Positions 40,679-49,304 of a stretch of 64,000 nt of DNA are shown in pieces. Within the stretch, counting starts at the first letter, position 1; every line of letters starts with the position of its first letter. The notes beneath the pieces were generated by a model, which was not told the origin of the DNA, ran no database searches, and worked only from the letters and a program-made list of their open reading frames with translations. Origin of the DNA: Methylohalobius crimeensis 10Ki (GTDB lineage Bacteria; Pseudomonadota; Gammaproteobacteria; Methylococcales; Methylothermaceae); NCBI RefSeq assembly GCF_000421465.1, contig NZ_ATXB01000001.1, positions 620,001 through 684,000 on the forward strand, in the 5' to 3' direction. A program made the position numbers and the translations under genes.

Positions 40679-41182
40679 ATGGCAAACGGAACGACGCAGA
40701 CGGGCGGCGAGCTACAGGAAAAACTGGTTGCGGTACGCCGGGTGGCCAAAGTGGTCAAAGGTGGTCGCCAGTTCGGATTCACCGCGCTGACGGTGGTCGG
40801 GGACGGCAATGGGCGAGTCGGGTACGGTTTGAGCAAAGCCCGGGAGGTCCCTGTAGCGATTCAAAAATCGATGGAGCAGGCGCGCAAGAACATGGTCCAG
40901 GTGAAACTGCGCGGAGATACGTTGCAGTATCCGGTCACCGCGAACGAAGGTGCGGCCAAGGTTTATATCCAACCCGCCGCCGAGGGGACCGGAATTATTG
41001 CCGGTGGCGCCATGCGGGCTGTTTTCGAGGCAGTGGGCGTGCATAACGTATTGGCCAAGTGTATCGGTACGACCAACTCCATCAATGTGGTTCGGGCGAC
41101 GATCAAGTGTCTTGCGGAAATGCAGGACCCCCAATATGTGGCCGCCAAGCGTGGAAAAACCGTTAAAGAAATCCTGGGCTGA
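40679..41182 (+). CDS. rpsE: 30S ribosomal protein S5
   Basis: S5 (167 residues) affects decoding accuracy and mRNA unwinding. [40 protein letters not shown] and the C-terminal [16 protein letters not shown] are diagnostic. The loop altered in spectinomycin-resistant mutants (KVVKGGR) is wild type. Confidence 0.97.
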   Translation: MANGTTQTGGELQEKLVAVRRVAKVVKGGRQFGFTALTVVGDGNGRVGYGLSKAREVPVAIQKSMEQARKNMVQVKLRGDTLQYPVTANEGAAKVYIQPAAEGTGIIAGGAMRAVFEAVGVHNVLAKCIGTTNSINVVRATIKCLAEMQDPQYVAAKRGKTVKEILG

Positions 41183-41186
41183 GACA

Positions 41187-41375
41187 ATGGCGGAAAAAAA
41201 GCTAAAAATTACCTTGTTACGCAGTAAAATAGGTCGTTTGAAATCGCATCGGGATTGTCTGCGTGGATTGGGGCTCAAGCGCATCCACCAGACCGTCGAA
41301 CGGGAAGATACTCCCGAGATCCGAGGCATGATCAATAAAGTGGCCTATATGTTGAACGTTGAGGAAGTTGGCTAA
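41187..41375 (+). CDS. rpmD: 50S ribosomal protein L30
   Basis: L30 (62 residues) follows rpsE by 4 bases. [20 protein letters not shown] and [20 protein letters not shown] are typical of the family. The ATG at 41187 gives the standard length. The stop shares one base with the rplO ATG (TAATG). Confidence 0.96.
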   Translation: MAEKKLKITLLRSKIGRLKSHRDCLRGLGLKRIHQTVEREDTPEIRGMINKVAYMLNVEEVG

Positions 41376-41812
41376 TGTATCTGAATACGCTCAAACCTGC
41401 GCCGGGAAGCAAGAAATCACGCAAGCGGGTAGGCCGAGGAATTGGCTGCACTTTGGGTAAAACTTGCGGGCGCGGTCACAAGGGGCAAAAAGCTCGTTCC
41501 GGTGGCTATCATAAAGTGGGCTTCGAAGGCGGCCAAATGCCTTTGCATCGCCGCTTGCCGAAAGTTGGTTTTCGTTCACGCTCTCAACGGCTTACGGATG
41601 AAGTGCGCCTTCACGAGCTGAACAAACTGCCCGGTGACGTGGTGGATCTGGAAGCCCTGCGTAAAGCGAACATAATCACTTCCATCGTCAAAAATGTAAA
41701 AGTGATTGCTTCGGGGAAAGTGGATCGGCCGTTGACAGTAAAAGGCCTGGCGGTGACGAAGGGCGCCCGCCAAGCGATTGAGGCGGCAGGTGGCAAAGTG
41801 GAGGATTCGTGA
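41375..41812 (+). CDS. rplO: 50S ribosomal protein L15
   Basis: L15 (145 residues) is a late 50S assembly protein. [32 protein letters not shown] and [17 protein letters not shown] are diagnostic. Its stop overlaps the secY GTG by 4 bases. Confidence 0.97.
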   Translation: MYLNTLKPAPGSKKSRKRVGRGIGCTLGKTCGRGHKGQKARSGGYHKVGFEGGQMPLHRRLPKVGFRSRSQRLTDEVRLHELNKLPGDVVDLEALRKANIITSIVKNVKVIASGKVDRPLTVKGLAVTKGARQAIEAAGGKVEDS

Positions 41813-43161
41813 GTACTCCAAGTTCGGCGATGCTGGGACGATTCGGCCAGTTGACGGAACTCCGCCAGCGGCTGCTCTTCTTATTGGGCGCCTTGGTGGT
41901 TTATCGTCTCGGGGCGCACATTCCGGTGCCGGGGATTGATCCTAAAGCACTGGCGATGATGTTCGAGCAGCAAGGCGGTTCGATTCTGGACATGTTTAAC
42001 ATGTTCTCCGGCGGTGCCTTGAAGCGCTTGAGTATCTTCGCTTTAGGGATTATGCCGTATATCTCGGCGTCGATCATTATTCAGCTGATGACCGTGGTGG
42101 TCCCTAAGTTGGAACAGCTGAAGAAGGAAGGCGAATCGGGCCGGCGCAAGATCACCCAATATACCCGTTATGCCACGGTATTCCTGGCAACCTTTCAATC
42201 CGTCGGGGTTGCCATCGCGCTGCAAAACCAAACTGCGGGCGGTTTGCCCGTAGTGATCAATCCGGGCCCTCAGTTTGTATTTATTACGGCGGTCACCTTG
42301 GTGACCGGTACGGTATTTCTGATGTGGCTGGGTGAACAAGTCACCGAGCGGGGCATCGGCAACGGCATCTCCATGATTATCTTTGCAGGGATCGTGGCCG
42401 GATTGCCGTCGGCGGTGGGCGGCACCTTGGAGCTGGCCAGAACGGGTGAAATGACGCCCCTCACGGTCGTGATTTTATTTGCCCTGGCATTGGCGGTGAC
42501 CGCCTTCGTGGTGTTTGTGGAAAAAGGCCAACGGCGGATTCCCATTCACTACGCCAAGCGACAGGTGGGCCGTCAGGTGTACGGTGGGCAGCGGAGCTTT
42601 TTGCCGCTTAAGCTCAATATGGCCGGGGTGATTCCACCGATTTTCGCATCGAGCATCATTCTGTTTCCCGCCACGGTGGCCAGTTGGTTCGCCAACGCGA
42701 AGGGCATGGGGTGGCTTCAGGACGTGGCCACGGCGTTGTCGCCGGGACAACCGTTGTATATTCTTTGCTATTCGGCGGCGATCATATTTTTCTGTTTTTT
42801 CTATACTGCGGTGGTTTTTAATTCGAAGGAAACGGCCGAGAATCTGAAAAAATCCGGTGCCTTTGTTCCCGGAATCAGACCGGGCATCCATACCGCACGC
42901 TACATCGATTCGGTCATGACCCGATTGACCATGATTGGTGCGATTTACATCACCTTGGTATGTTTGCTGCCCAATTTTTTGATTTTGTATTGGAATGTCC
43001 CTTTTTATTTTGGTGGGACTTCGCTTTTGATTATCGTGGTGGTGGTCATGGACTTTATGGCGCAACTGCAAACCCACCTGATGTCGGGGCAGTATGAAAG
43101 CCTGATGCGCAAAGCGAACCTGAAGGGCAAAGGGGCCCCTTCCACCGGATTCACCCGCTAA
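41809..43161 (+). CDS. secY: preprotein translocase subunit SecY
   Basis: SecY (450 residues) is the protein-conducting channel, with ten predicted membrane helices. [11 protein letters not shown], the plug region [36 protein letters not shown] and [15 protein letters not shown] are canonical. It starts with GTG ([13 protein letters not shown] follows) inside the end of rplO. Confidence 0.97.
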   Translation: MSTPSSAMLGRFGQLTELRQRLLFLLGALVVYRLGAHIPVPGIDPKALAMMFEQQGGSILDMFNMFSGGALKRLSIFALGIMPYISASIIIQLMTVVVPKLEQLKKEGESGRRKITQYTRYATVFLATFQSVGVAIALQNQTAGGLPVVINPGPQFVFITAVTLVTGTVFLMWLGEQVTERGIGNGISMIIFAGIVAGLPSAVGGTLELARTGEMTPLTVVILFALALAVTAFVVFVEKGQRRIPIHYAKRQVGRQVYGGQRSFLPLKLNMAGVIPPIFASSIILFPATVASWFANAKGMGWLQDVATALSPGQPLYILCYSAAIIFFCFFYTAVVFNSKETAENLKKSGAFVPGIRPGIHTARYIDSVMTRLTMIGAIYITLVCLLPNFLILYWNVPFYFGGTSLLIIVVVVMDFMAQLQTHLMSGQYESLMRKANLKGKGAPSTGFTR

Positions 43162-43180
43162 AAGAATTTAGGAGCGCAAG

Positions 43181-43294
43181 ATGAAAGTTCAAGCTTCTGT
43201 GAAAAAAATTTGTCGTCACTGTAAAGTGATTCGTCGCAACGGCGTCGTTCGGGTTATATGTAAAGAACCCCGGCACAAGCAACGCCAAGGTTAA
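43181..43294 (+). CDS. rpmJ: 50S ribosomal protein L36 (zinc-binding type)
   Basis: This 37-residue gene is easily missed. The product [17 protein letters not shown] then [20 protein letters not shown] has the zinc ligands Cys11, Cys14, Cys27 and His32, so it is the C-plus (zinc) form. GGAG lies 7 bases before the ATG. It sits between secY and rpsM, its usual place. Confidence 0.96.
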   Translation: MKVQASVKKICRHCKVIRRNGVVRVICKEPRHKQRQG

Positions 43295-43330
43295 TTGGTT
43301 AGAGAATATCGGCAGTAGGAGACTAAGTGC

Positions 43331-43687
43331 ATGGCGCGTATCGCTGGAGTCAATATCCCGGTTCATAAGCATGTCGTCATTTCGTTCACGTCCATTTATG
43401 GTATCGGCCGTTCTCGGGCAAAAGAAATTTGCGAGACGGTCCAAATCGACCCGGCCACCAAGGTAAAGGATTTGACGGAAGAACAAGTCGATCGGATCCG
43501 GTCCGAGGTGGGCAAATACATTGTTGAAGGGGATTTGCGACGCGAAGTCTCCATGAATATTAAACGTTTGATGGATCTCGGTTGTTACCGCGGCTTTCGC
43601 CATCGGCGTGGGTTGCCGGTAAGAGGCCAGAGAACCCGCACCAATGCGAGGACTCGTAAGGGTCCGCGGCGGCCCGTGCGCAAATAA
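43331..43687 (+). CDS. rpsM: 30S ribosomal protein S13
   Basis: S13 (118 residues) bridges the subunits and contacts P-site t[35 protein letters not shown] and the basic tail [18 protein letters not shown] are diagnostic. It opens the alpha operon; in E. coli S4 represses from a pseudoknot at this start. Confidence 0.97.
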   Translation: MARIAGVNIPVHKHVVISFTSIYGIGRSRAKEICETVQIDPATKVKDLTEEQVDRIRSEVGKYIVEGDLRREVSMNIKRLMDLGCYRGFRHRRGLPVRGQRTRTNARTRKGPRRPVRK

Positions 43688-43724
43688 TTCATTTATCCAA
43701 CGAGTTTACTAGAGGTAATTGTTA

Positions 43725-44111
43725 ATGGCGGCCCCGAGTCGTAGTCGAAAGAAGATTCGCAAGGAAATTTCCGACGGGATTGCGCATATCCACGCATCCT
43801 TTAACAACACGATTATCACCATCACCGACCGCAAAGGAAATGCATTGGCCTGGGCTTCCGCGGGAGGCAGCGGATTTCGAGGTTCCCGCAAGAGCACCCC
43901 TTTTGCCGCGCAGGTGGCGGCGGAGCGGGCCGGCAACGTGGTGAAGGAATACGGCATGCGGAATTTGGATGTCCAGGTGAAGGGGCCGGGTCCGGGCCGC
44001 GAATCGGCGGTACGTGCACTGCACAATCTGGGGTTTCGGGTCGTGCAGCTTTCCGACGTCACCCCGATCCCCCATAACGGATGCCGTCCGCCTAAAAAAC
44101 GCCGCGTGTAA
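43725..44111 (+). CDS. rpsK: 30S ribosomal protein S11
   Basis: S11 (128 residues) lies on the platform near the E site. [40 protein letters not shown] and [18 protein letters not shown] are diagnostic. The ATG at 43725 follows AGAGGTAATT. Confidence 0.97.
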   Translation: MAAPSRSRKKIRKEISDGIAHIHASFNNTIITITDRKGNALAWASAGGSGFRGSRKSTPFAAQVAAERAGNVVKEYGMRNLDVQVKGPGPGRESAVRALHNLGFRVVQLSDVTPIPHNGCRPPKKRRV

Positions 44112-44123
44112 GGAGGAAAACCG

Positions 44124-44747
44124 ATGGCAAGATATACAGGTCCACGATGCAAATTGGCACGCCGGGAAGGCACCGATCTGTTTCTGAAGAGCCGCGGAAA
44201 ATCGCTGGAAGGCAAGTGCAAACTGGATCAGCCCCCCGGTCAGCACGGTCAACGGCGCAGAGCGCGTTTGTCCAACTATGCGATGCAGCTCCGGGAAAAG
44301 CAAAAAATCAAGCGTATCTATCAAGTGCTTGAACGCCAATTCCGGAATTATTACAAGAAAGCCGCGCGGCAGAAGGGCTCCACTGGCGAGAATCTATTGT
44401 TTTTGCTGGAAGGCCGTCTGGATAACGTGGTTTATCGGATGGGCTTTGCTTCCACCCGTGTCGAGGCGCGCCAATTGGTGGGGCATAAAGGAATCCTGGT
44501 CAATGACGCGGTGGTGAATATCCCGTCCTATCAGGTGAAACCCGGGGACGTGGTTTCCGTCCGGGAAAAAGCCAAAAAGCAGCAGCGCGTGCAAGATGCT
44601 TTGACCGTTGCCGAACAATACGGTTTTCCCGAATGGGTGGAAGTGGATACAAAAAACATGTCGGGCGCATTCAAATCACTGCCTGACCGTGCGGATCTGG
44701 GTTCCGACATTCAGGAACAGTTGGTGGTCGAGCTCTATTCCAAGTAA
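44124..44747 (+). CDS. rpsD: 30S ribosomal protein S4
   Basis: S4 (207 residues) is a primary 16S-binding protein affecting accuracy. [40 protein letters not shown] and the S4 RNA-binding domain [20 protein letters not shown] are typical. It lacks the N-terminal zinc Cys cluster found in some bacteria. Confidence 0.97.
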   Translation: MARYTGPRCKLARREGTDLFLKSRGKSLEGKCKLDQPPGQHGQRRRARLSNYAMQLREKQKIKRIYQVLERQFRNYYKKAARQKGSTGENLLFLLEGRLDNVVYRMGFASTRVEARQLVGHKGILVNDAVVNIPSYQVKPGDVVSVREKAKKQQRVQDALTVAEQYGFPEWVEVDTKNMSGAFKSLPDRADLGSDIQEQLVVELYSK

Positions 44748-44770
44748 CTTAAGCGGTTGATTCAAAAATT

Positions 44771-45790
44771 ATGCTTGATGTTTTATTAAATTCCCATAAA
44801 CCTCGTATCGTTAGCATTGAAACGGAAGCGGATCAACATCGCTCCAAGATTGCGATTGAGCCGCTTGAGCGTGGATACGGGCATACTCTCGGGAATGCTC
44901 TGCGTCGGGTGCTTCTGTCCTCGATTTCAGGTTGTGCGGTCACCGATGTCCGAATCGAGGGGGTTTTGCACGAATACATGTCGATTGAAGGCGTACAGGA
45001 GGATGTGGTCGACATTCTGCTGAACCTCAAACAATTGGCGGTCGTGCTGTACGAAGGTGAGTCGGCGGAATTGAAACTGACCAAAAAAGGTCCCGGACCG
45101 GTATTGGCCAGTGATATCAGCGTCAGTCACGATGTGGATGTCATCAACAAGGATTTGGTGATCGCTCATCTGACCGATGTGGGCGAACTGAATATGACCC
45201 TCAGGGTGGCGCGGGGTCGCGGATATCAGCCGGCTGCGGAAATGCGTACCGAGCAGGATCAGTCGATTGGCGTATTGCGCTTGGATGCTTCCTTTAGTCC
45301 GATTCGCAAAGTGGCCTACCGAGTCGAGAACACCCGTGTAGACCAGCGCACCGACTTGGATCGCTTGGTGCTTGAGCTGGAAACCAATGGTACGGTGGAT
45401 CCGGAGGATTGCATCAAGCGTGCGGCCAAGATCCTACGCGATCATCTGACCATCTTTGTGGATTTGCAGGAAGAACAACGGGAAGAACCGGAAGAAAAAG
45501 GCCCGAAATTCGCGCCGATTTTGTTGCGTCCGGTGGATGATCTTGAATTGACTGTGCGTTCAGCCAATTGTTTGAAAGCAGAAAATATCTTTTACATTGG
45601 CGATCTGGTACAGCGGACTGAAGTTGAGCTGCTTAAAACCCCCAACCTGGGTAAAAAGTCTTTGACTGAAATCAAGGATGTATTGGCTTCCAAAGGTCTG
45701 TCCTTGGGGATGCGGTTGGAAGGCTGGCCGCCGGAAGATCTGAAGCGGCCGGAGGAAAGCAGGAAAGAAGACAAAGTGAAGGCATCTTAA
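44771..45790 (+). CDS. rpoA: DNA-directed RNA polymerase subunit alpha
   Basis: Alpha (339 residues) dimerises to start RNA polymerase assembly and contacts activators and UP elements by its C-terminal domain. [20 protein letters not shown] (assembly domain) and [20 protein letters not shown], then [20 protein letters not shown] (alpha-CTD) are intact. It lies in the alpha operon between rpsD and rplQ. Confidence 0.98.
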   Translation: MLDVLLNSHKPRIVSIETEADQHRSKIAIEPLERGYGHTLGNALRRVLLSSISGCAVTDVRIEGVLHEYMSIEGVQEDVVDILLNLKQLAVVLYEGESAELKLTKKGPGPVLASDISVSHDVDVINKDLVIAHLTDVGELNMTLRVARGRGYQPAAEMRTEQDQSIGVLRLDASFSPIRKVAYRVENTRVDQRTDLDRLVLELETNGTVDPEDCIKRAAKILRDHLTIFVDLQEEQREEPEEKGPKFAPILLRPVDDLELTVRSANCLKAENIFYIGDLVQRTEVELLKTPNLGKKSLTEIKDVLASKGLSLGMRLEGWPPEDLKRPEESRKEDKVKAS

Positions 45791-45812
45791 GGATTTTGTA
45801 GGGGTAGTGGTA

Positions 45813-46199
45813 ATGCGTCATCGTAAAGCGGGAAAACATTTAAATCGTACTAGCAGTCACCGGCGTTCTATGTTTCGTAATATGGCTGCTTCCTTGTTTC
45901 GGCATGAACTGATTAAGACTACTTTGCCGAAAGCCAAGGAATTGCGCAGGGTCGCCGAACCTTTGATTACCTTGGCCAAGGAGGATAGCACCGCCCGGCG
46001 CCGATTGGCGTTTTCCAGATTGCGGGATAAAGAATGCGTAACCAAGTTGTTCGGCGAGTTGGGGCCGCGTTATCAAACGCGCCCCGGGGGCTATATTCGC
46101 ATCTTGAAATGCGGCCATCGGCCCGGAGACGCGGCACCCATGGCTTATGTCGAATTGGTGGATCGGCCTGTTGGCGGGGATCTGCAAGAGCAAGAATAA
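45813..46199 (+). CDS. rplQ: 50S ribosomal protein L17
   Basis: L17 (128 residues) sits near the tunnel exit. [20 protein letters not shown] and [19 protein letters not shown] are diagnostic. The ATG at 45813 is preceded two codons earlier by an in-frame GTG that would add nothing conserved. It is the last gene of the ribosomal block. Confidence 0.97.
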   Translation: MRHRKAGKHLNRTSSHRRSMFRNMAASLFRHELIKTTLPKAKELRRVAEPLITLAKEDSTARRRLAFSRLRDKECVTKLFGELGPRYQTRPGGYIRILKCGHRPGDAAPMAYVELVDRPVGGDLQEQE

Positions 46200-46222
46200 C
46201 CGCAGGGAATTACAAATAAGCA

Positions 46223-46258
46223 ATCAAAAAAGCCGGGGTCACCCCGGCTTTTTTGATC
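46223..46258. terminator. bidirectional intrinsic terminator at the end of the ribosomal block
   Basis: AGCCGGGG (46231-46238) pairs with CCCCGGCT (46242-46249) over a three-base loop. The stem is flanked by six A residues on the left and six T residues on the right, so it can stop rplQ transcripts (+) and ferredoxin transcripts (-). Its right edge touches the stop codon of the convergent ferredoxin gene. Confidence 0.93.
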
Positions 46259-46586
46259 ACCATTCTTTTTTCAACAACGTGAGCTTATCCGGTTTGTCAT
46301 TCCATTCCTCCGCGTCGGGAAGCGGACTTTTCACCTCGGTAATGACAGGCCATTGATTGGCCAATTCGGCATTCAACTGAATAAACGTTTGTTGTTCTTC
46401 CGGCACTTCGTCTTCCGAATAAATCGCATTGACCGGGCATTCGGGTTCGCATAGGGTGCAATCGATGCACTCGTCCGGATCGATCACGAGCATGTTCGGG
46501 CCTTCGTGGAAGCAATCGACAGGGCAGACATCGACGCAATCGGTATATTTACAGTTGATGCAGTTTTCGGTAATCACAAACGTCAT
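46257..46586 (-). CDS. fdxA: 7Fe ferredoxin ([3Fe-4S][4Fe-4S])
   Basis: This 109-residue ferredoxin of the Azotobacter FdI/FdxA class is a small cytoplasmic electron carrier. The N-terminal half has Cys9, Cys12, Cys17, Cys21 and Cys25, a spacing that yields one 3Fe-4S cluster and shares a ligand with the second cluster; [12 protein letters not shown] supplies the 4Fe-4S site. The remaining residues form the C-terminal extension of this class. It could be a partner of Fpr (3604-4365), as in Azotobacter and Pseudomonas; that is inference. It is convergent with rplQ over a shared terminator. Confidence 0.93.
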   Translation of the reverse strand: MTFVITENCINCKYTDCVDVCPVDCFHEGPNMLVIDPDECIDCTLCEPECPVNAIYSEDEVPEEQQTFIQLNAELANQWPVITEVKSPLPDAEEWNDKPDKLTLLKKEW

Positions 46587-46626
46587 GATCTCGATCCTAA
46601 ATTTAATTCGTTAAGATGGCGTGAAA

Positions 46627-47424
46627 TTATACCACTCTCAAGCTAAAGTGTAGTCCCAGCCCAAGGAGGATGAAGGCAAGCACGGGACGTAGGATTCTGT
46701 CAGGCAGTTTTCTACCCACCAGGCTTCCCAAGTATATGGCTGGCAATCCTCCCATTATTAGTCCGCTTAATAGCTCAAGGTCGACGCTCCCGATCTGCCA
46801 ATGCCCTATCCCGGCAATCGCTGTGAGCGGCACGGCATGGGCGAGGTCGGTTCCCACAATCATGACGGTTCTTGTGTTGGGGTAAAGCAAAAATAGAATA
46901 GCGGTGCCCACTGCCCCCGCCCCCACCGAGGAAAGGGTGACAAAAAAACCTAACGCCACTCCCGTCAGGATCGTAATCGTCCCACGATGGCGTTTAAGCT
47001 GAGTAATCAATGGGTTTTGTCGATGTAAGCCTTTTTGCAATAATTGCAGCAATTTTTGGCGGGCAAAGACCACTAAGGCAGTTAATATTAGCATGATGCC
47101 CAAGGTAAGCGTCATCCAATGTTCGAAATCGTATCCCAGTCGTTTTAATTTGCCGAGCATGAGGAGCGTGAGTAATGCGGCGGGCAGACTTCCGCAGCTT
47201 AATCTAAGAACGACTTTCCAATCGATCGTGCGCTGACGGTGGTGGAAAAATACGCCATTGACTTTAGCGAGAGCGGCATAAAGCAAATCGGTACCTACTG
47301 CCACCGCGGGGTTGATTTGAAATCCCAGGATCAGGATCGGAGTCATGAGAGAACCGCCCCCCACGCCGGTTAACCCAATGATAAACCCCACGATGGCACC
47401 CGTTAGAATATGCAGAATATCCAT
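46627..47424 (-). CDS. TSUP (TauE/SafE) family membrane transporter
   Basis: This 265-residue protein has about eight hydrophobic helices in two repeats, with the family motif GLTGVGGGSLMTPIL in the first and LSSVGAGAVGTAILFLLYP in the second. TSUP proteins move sulfite, sulfate, thiosulfate or organosulfonates across the inner membrane. The start is taken at ATG 47424 (DILHILTGAIVGF follows), which places helix 1 at the N terminus; in-frame ATGs at 47460 and 47508 are possible, and none has a clear Shine-Dalgarno sequence. It is divergent from cysB, with a shared palindrome, which suggests a sulfur substrate and CysB control. Confidence 0.85.
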   Translation of the reverse strand: MDILHILTGAIVGFIIGLTGVGGGSLMTPILILGFQINPAVAVGTDLLYAALAKVNGVFFHHRQRTIDWKVVLRLSCGSLPAALLTLLMLGKLKRLGYDFEHWMTLTLGIMLILTALVVFARQKLLQLLQKGLHRQNPLITQLKRHRGTITILTGVALGFFVTLSSVGAGAVGTAILFLLYPNTRTVMIVGTDLAHAVPLTAIAGIGHWQIGSVDLELLSGLIMGGLPAIYLGSLVGRKLPDRILRPVLAFILLGLGLHFSLRVV

Positions 47425-47528
47425 GCAAAATCGGTTCAAGTGTTGTTGACGCTTTTCCATTAGCTGAAAGCCGTATGGCGTCCGTGCCGATACGGCTAGG
47501 TAAGTCATTGCATTATGAAGCCACAGCT

Positions 47529-47547
47529 TTATACTTATAAAGTATAA
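47529..47547. promoter_or_regulatory. LysR-type operator between cysB and the TSUP gene
   Basis: TTATACTT (47529-47536), three bases, AAGTATAA (47540-47547) is a perfect dyad and contains ATAC-N7-GTAT, the T-N11-A form bound by LysR-family regulators. It lies 29 bases before the cysB ATG, beside TATATT (47553-47558), a candidate -10. A role in autoregulation of cysB and control of the TSUP gene is inferred. Confidence 0.55.
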
Positions 47548-47576
47548 GTATCTATATTATTAGACTGATTAAGAAT

Positions 47577-48551
47577 ATGAAACTACAGCAGCTCCGTTAT
47601 ATATGGGAGATCGCTCATCACGGGCTCAATGTCTCTGCGACAGCGGAGAGCCTGTTTACTTCTCAACCTGGAATCAGCAAGCAGATCCGTTTGTTCGAAG
47701 ACGAGCTGGGTATTCCCATTTTTGTGCGTAACGGGAAGCAGTTGACCGAGATTACGCCGGCGGGCCAGTTGATCGTGGCGTTGGCCGGAGAGATTCTGAA
47801 TAAAACCGAGAATATTAAACAAATTGCCCAGGAATATCGGGACGAACGCTCCGGTTCTCTCACCATCGCCACCACGCATACTCAGGCCCGCTATGCATTG
47901 CCCCGGGTGGTCGATCGTTTCATGGCGCGCTATCCAAAAGTCACTTTGACGATGCACCAGGGCACGCCCATGCTGATTTCCGACTTGGTTTCTCGAGGGG
48001 TGGTGGATCTCGCCATTGCTACCGAGGCCTTGGAGTTGTTCGATAATTTGATCATGTTGCCCTGCTATCAATGGAACCGCTGCATTTTGGTTCCAAAAGA
48101 CCATCCTTTGACTGAAAAAGAGCCGCTTACTTTACAGGATGTGGCCGAATGGCCGCTGATCACTTATGTATTCGGCTTCACCGGCCGTTCCAGGCTGGAC
48201 GAAGCCTTTACCCAGCAGGGGTTGCAGCCCCGCTTGGCGTTGACCGCCGTGGACGCCGATGTGATCAAAACCTATGTGCGTTTGGGCTTGGGGGTGGGGA
48301 TCGTTGCCCGGATGGCATACGATCCCGCGACCGATTCGGACCTGGTGGCGCTGGAAGCCGGCCATTTATTCGGACCCAGCGTGACCAAAATCGGTTTACG
48401 AAAAGATAAGTTCCTACGCGGCTATATCTATGACTTTATCGAGCTGTTCGCTCCCCATTTGACTCGAGACAGGGTGGAACAGGCGATGAAAATCAAGGAC
48501 AAGCGCGATATCGACGCTTTGTTCGAAGGGATCGGTCTGCCCTGCCATTAA
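47577..48551 (+). CDS. cysB: LysR-family sulfur regulator CysB
   Basis: CysB is the master activator of sulfate assimilation in gammaproteobacteria and responds to acetylserine and sulfur compounds. The length of 324 residues equals E. coli CysB. The N-terminal helix-turn-helix (NVSATAESLFTSQPGISKQI, residues 18-37) is nearly identical, and the effector domain has TTHTQARYALP, TYVFGFTGRS and TAVDADVIKTYVRLGLGVGI. It is convergent with cysH and divergent from the TSUP gene, so the regulator sits in the middle of its likely targets. Confidence 0.95.
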   Translation: MKLQQLRYIWEIAHHGLNVSATAESLFTSQPGISKQIRLFEDELGIPIFVRNGKQLTEITPAGQLIVALAGEILNKTENIKQIAQEYRDERSGSLTIATTHTQARYALPRVVDRFMARYPKVTLTMHQGTPMLISDLVSRGVVDLAIATEALELFDNLIMLPCYQWNRCILVPKDHPLTEKEPLTLQDVAEWPLITYVFGFTGRSRLDEAFTQQGLQPRLALTAVDADVIKTYVRLGLGVGIVARMAYDPATDSDLVALEAGHLFGPSVTKIGLRKDKFLRGYIYDFIELFAPHLTRDRVEQAMKIKDKRDIDALFEGIGLPCH

Positions 48552-48581
48552 GCGCTTATTTTATTTAAGTCAAAACAAAAG

Positions 48582-49304
48582 CTATTCCGGTTTGCGGTGA
48601 ATACCGCATTCTTTTTTAGCGCCTTCTTCCCACCACCAACGGCCCTCGCGTTCGTGTTGATGCGGGAGGGTGGGGCGGGTGCATGGTTCGCAGCCGATAC
48701 TGCGGAAGCCTCGGCGATGGAGTTCGTTGAAGGGAACATCGAATGCTTCGAGATAATCCCAAACCTGCTCCGAAGTCCAATTGGCGAGGGGGTTGAATTT
48801 GATCAAACTTCCGCTTTTGCCCTGGAAACTCGGATCCAACGCCACCTCCGGAATACGTTGCCGGGTGTCGGGGTTTTGATCGCGGCGCTGACCGCTGATC
48901 CACGCATCCAACGTGGCGAGTTTCCGTTGCAGAGGGGCCACCTTGCGGATATGACAGCATTCTTGGTGACCGTCGCGATAAAAGCTGAACAAGCCCTTGT
49001 TTTGAACCAGTTCCCGAAGGGCCTCCGCGTCGGGGGATAAAATATCCAGCCGAATGGGATAGCGCTCTCTTACCTGCTCTATGAAGCGGTAGGTTTCCGG
49101 GTGCAGGCGGCCGGTATCCAAGGTAAATACCGAGATGTCATCCCGTATGCGGCAGGCCATGTCGATCAAGGCCACGTCTTCGGCGCCGCTGAAGGCCAGG
49201 GCGATATGGTCGAAATGGGTCAGTGCGGTGCGCAGGATAGGGCGCGGTCCCTTGCCGGACAGCGCCTGCTGCCAGTGCTTTAGATCGAATTCTGAATGAG
49301 TCAT
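48582..49304 (-). CDS. cysH: assimilatory adenylyl-sulfate (APS) reductase
   Basis: This 240-residue CysH family enzyme reduces adenylyl sulfate to sulfite with thioredoxin. It has the paired cysteines CCHIRKV and CEPC that bind a 4Fe-4S cluster, which points to the APS-using form (EC 1.8.4.10) rather than the PAPS form of E. coli. The redox-active Cys is in ECGIH near the end. SGAEDVALIDMA is the nucleotide loop. The ATG at 49304 overlaps the gshA stop (ATGA); a TTG at 49319 is an alternative. It follows gshA, linking cysteine and glutathione synthesis. Confidence 0.93.
   Translation of the reverse strand: MTHSEFDLKHWQQALSGKGPRPILRTALTHFDHIALAFSGAEDVALIDMACRIRDDISVFTLDTGRLHPETYRFIEQVRERYPIRLDILSPDAEALRELVQNKGLFSFYRDGHQECCHIRKVAPLQRKLATLDAWISGQRRDQNPDTRQRIPEVALDPSFQGKSGSLIKFNPLANWTSEQVWDYLEAFDVPFNELHRRGFRSIGCEPCTRPTLPHQHEREGRWWWEEGAKKECGIHRKPE

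Noticed and set aside
48582-49304. CysH as a PAPS reductase like that of E. coli
   Set aside because: The extra cysteine pairs (CC and CxxC) are those of iron-sulfur APS reductases; the E. coli PAPS enzyme lacks them.
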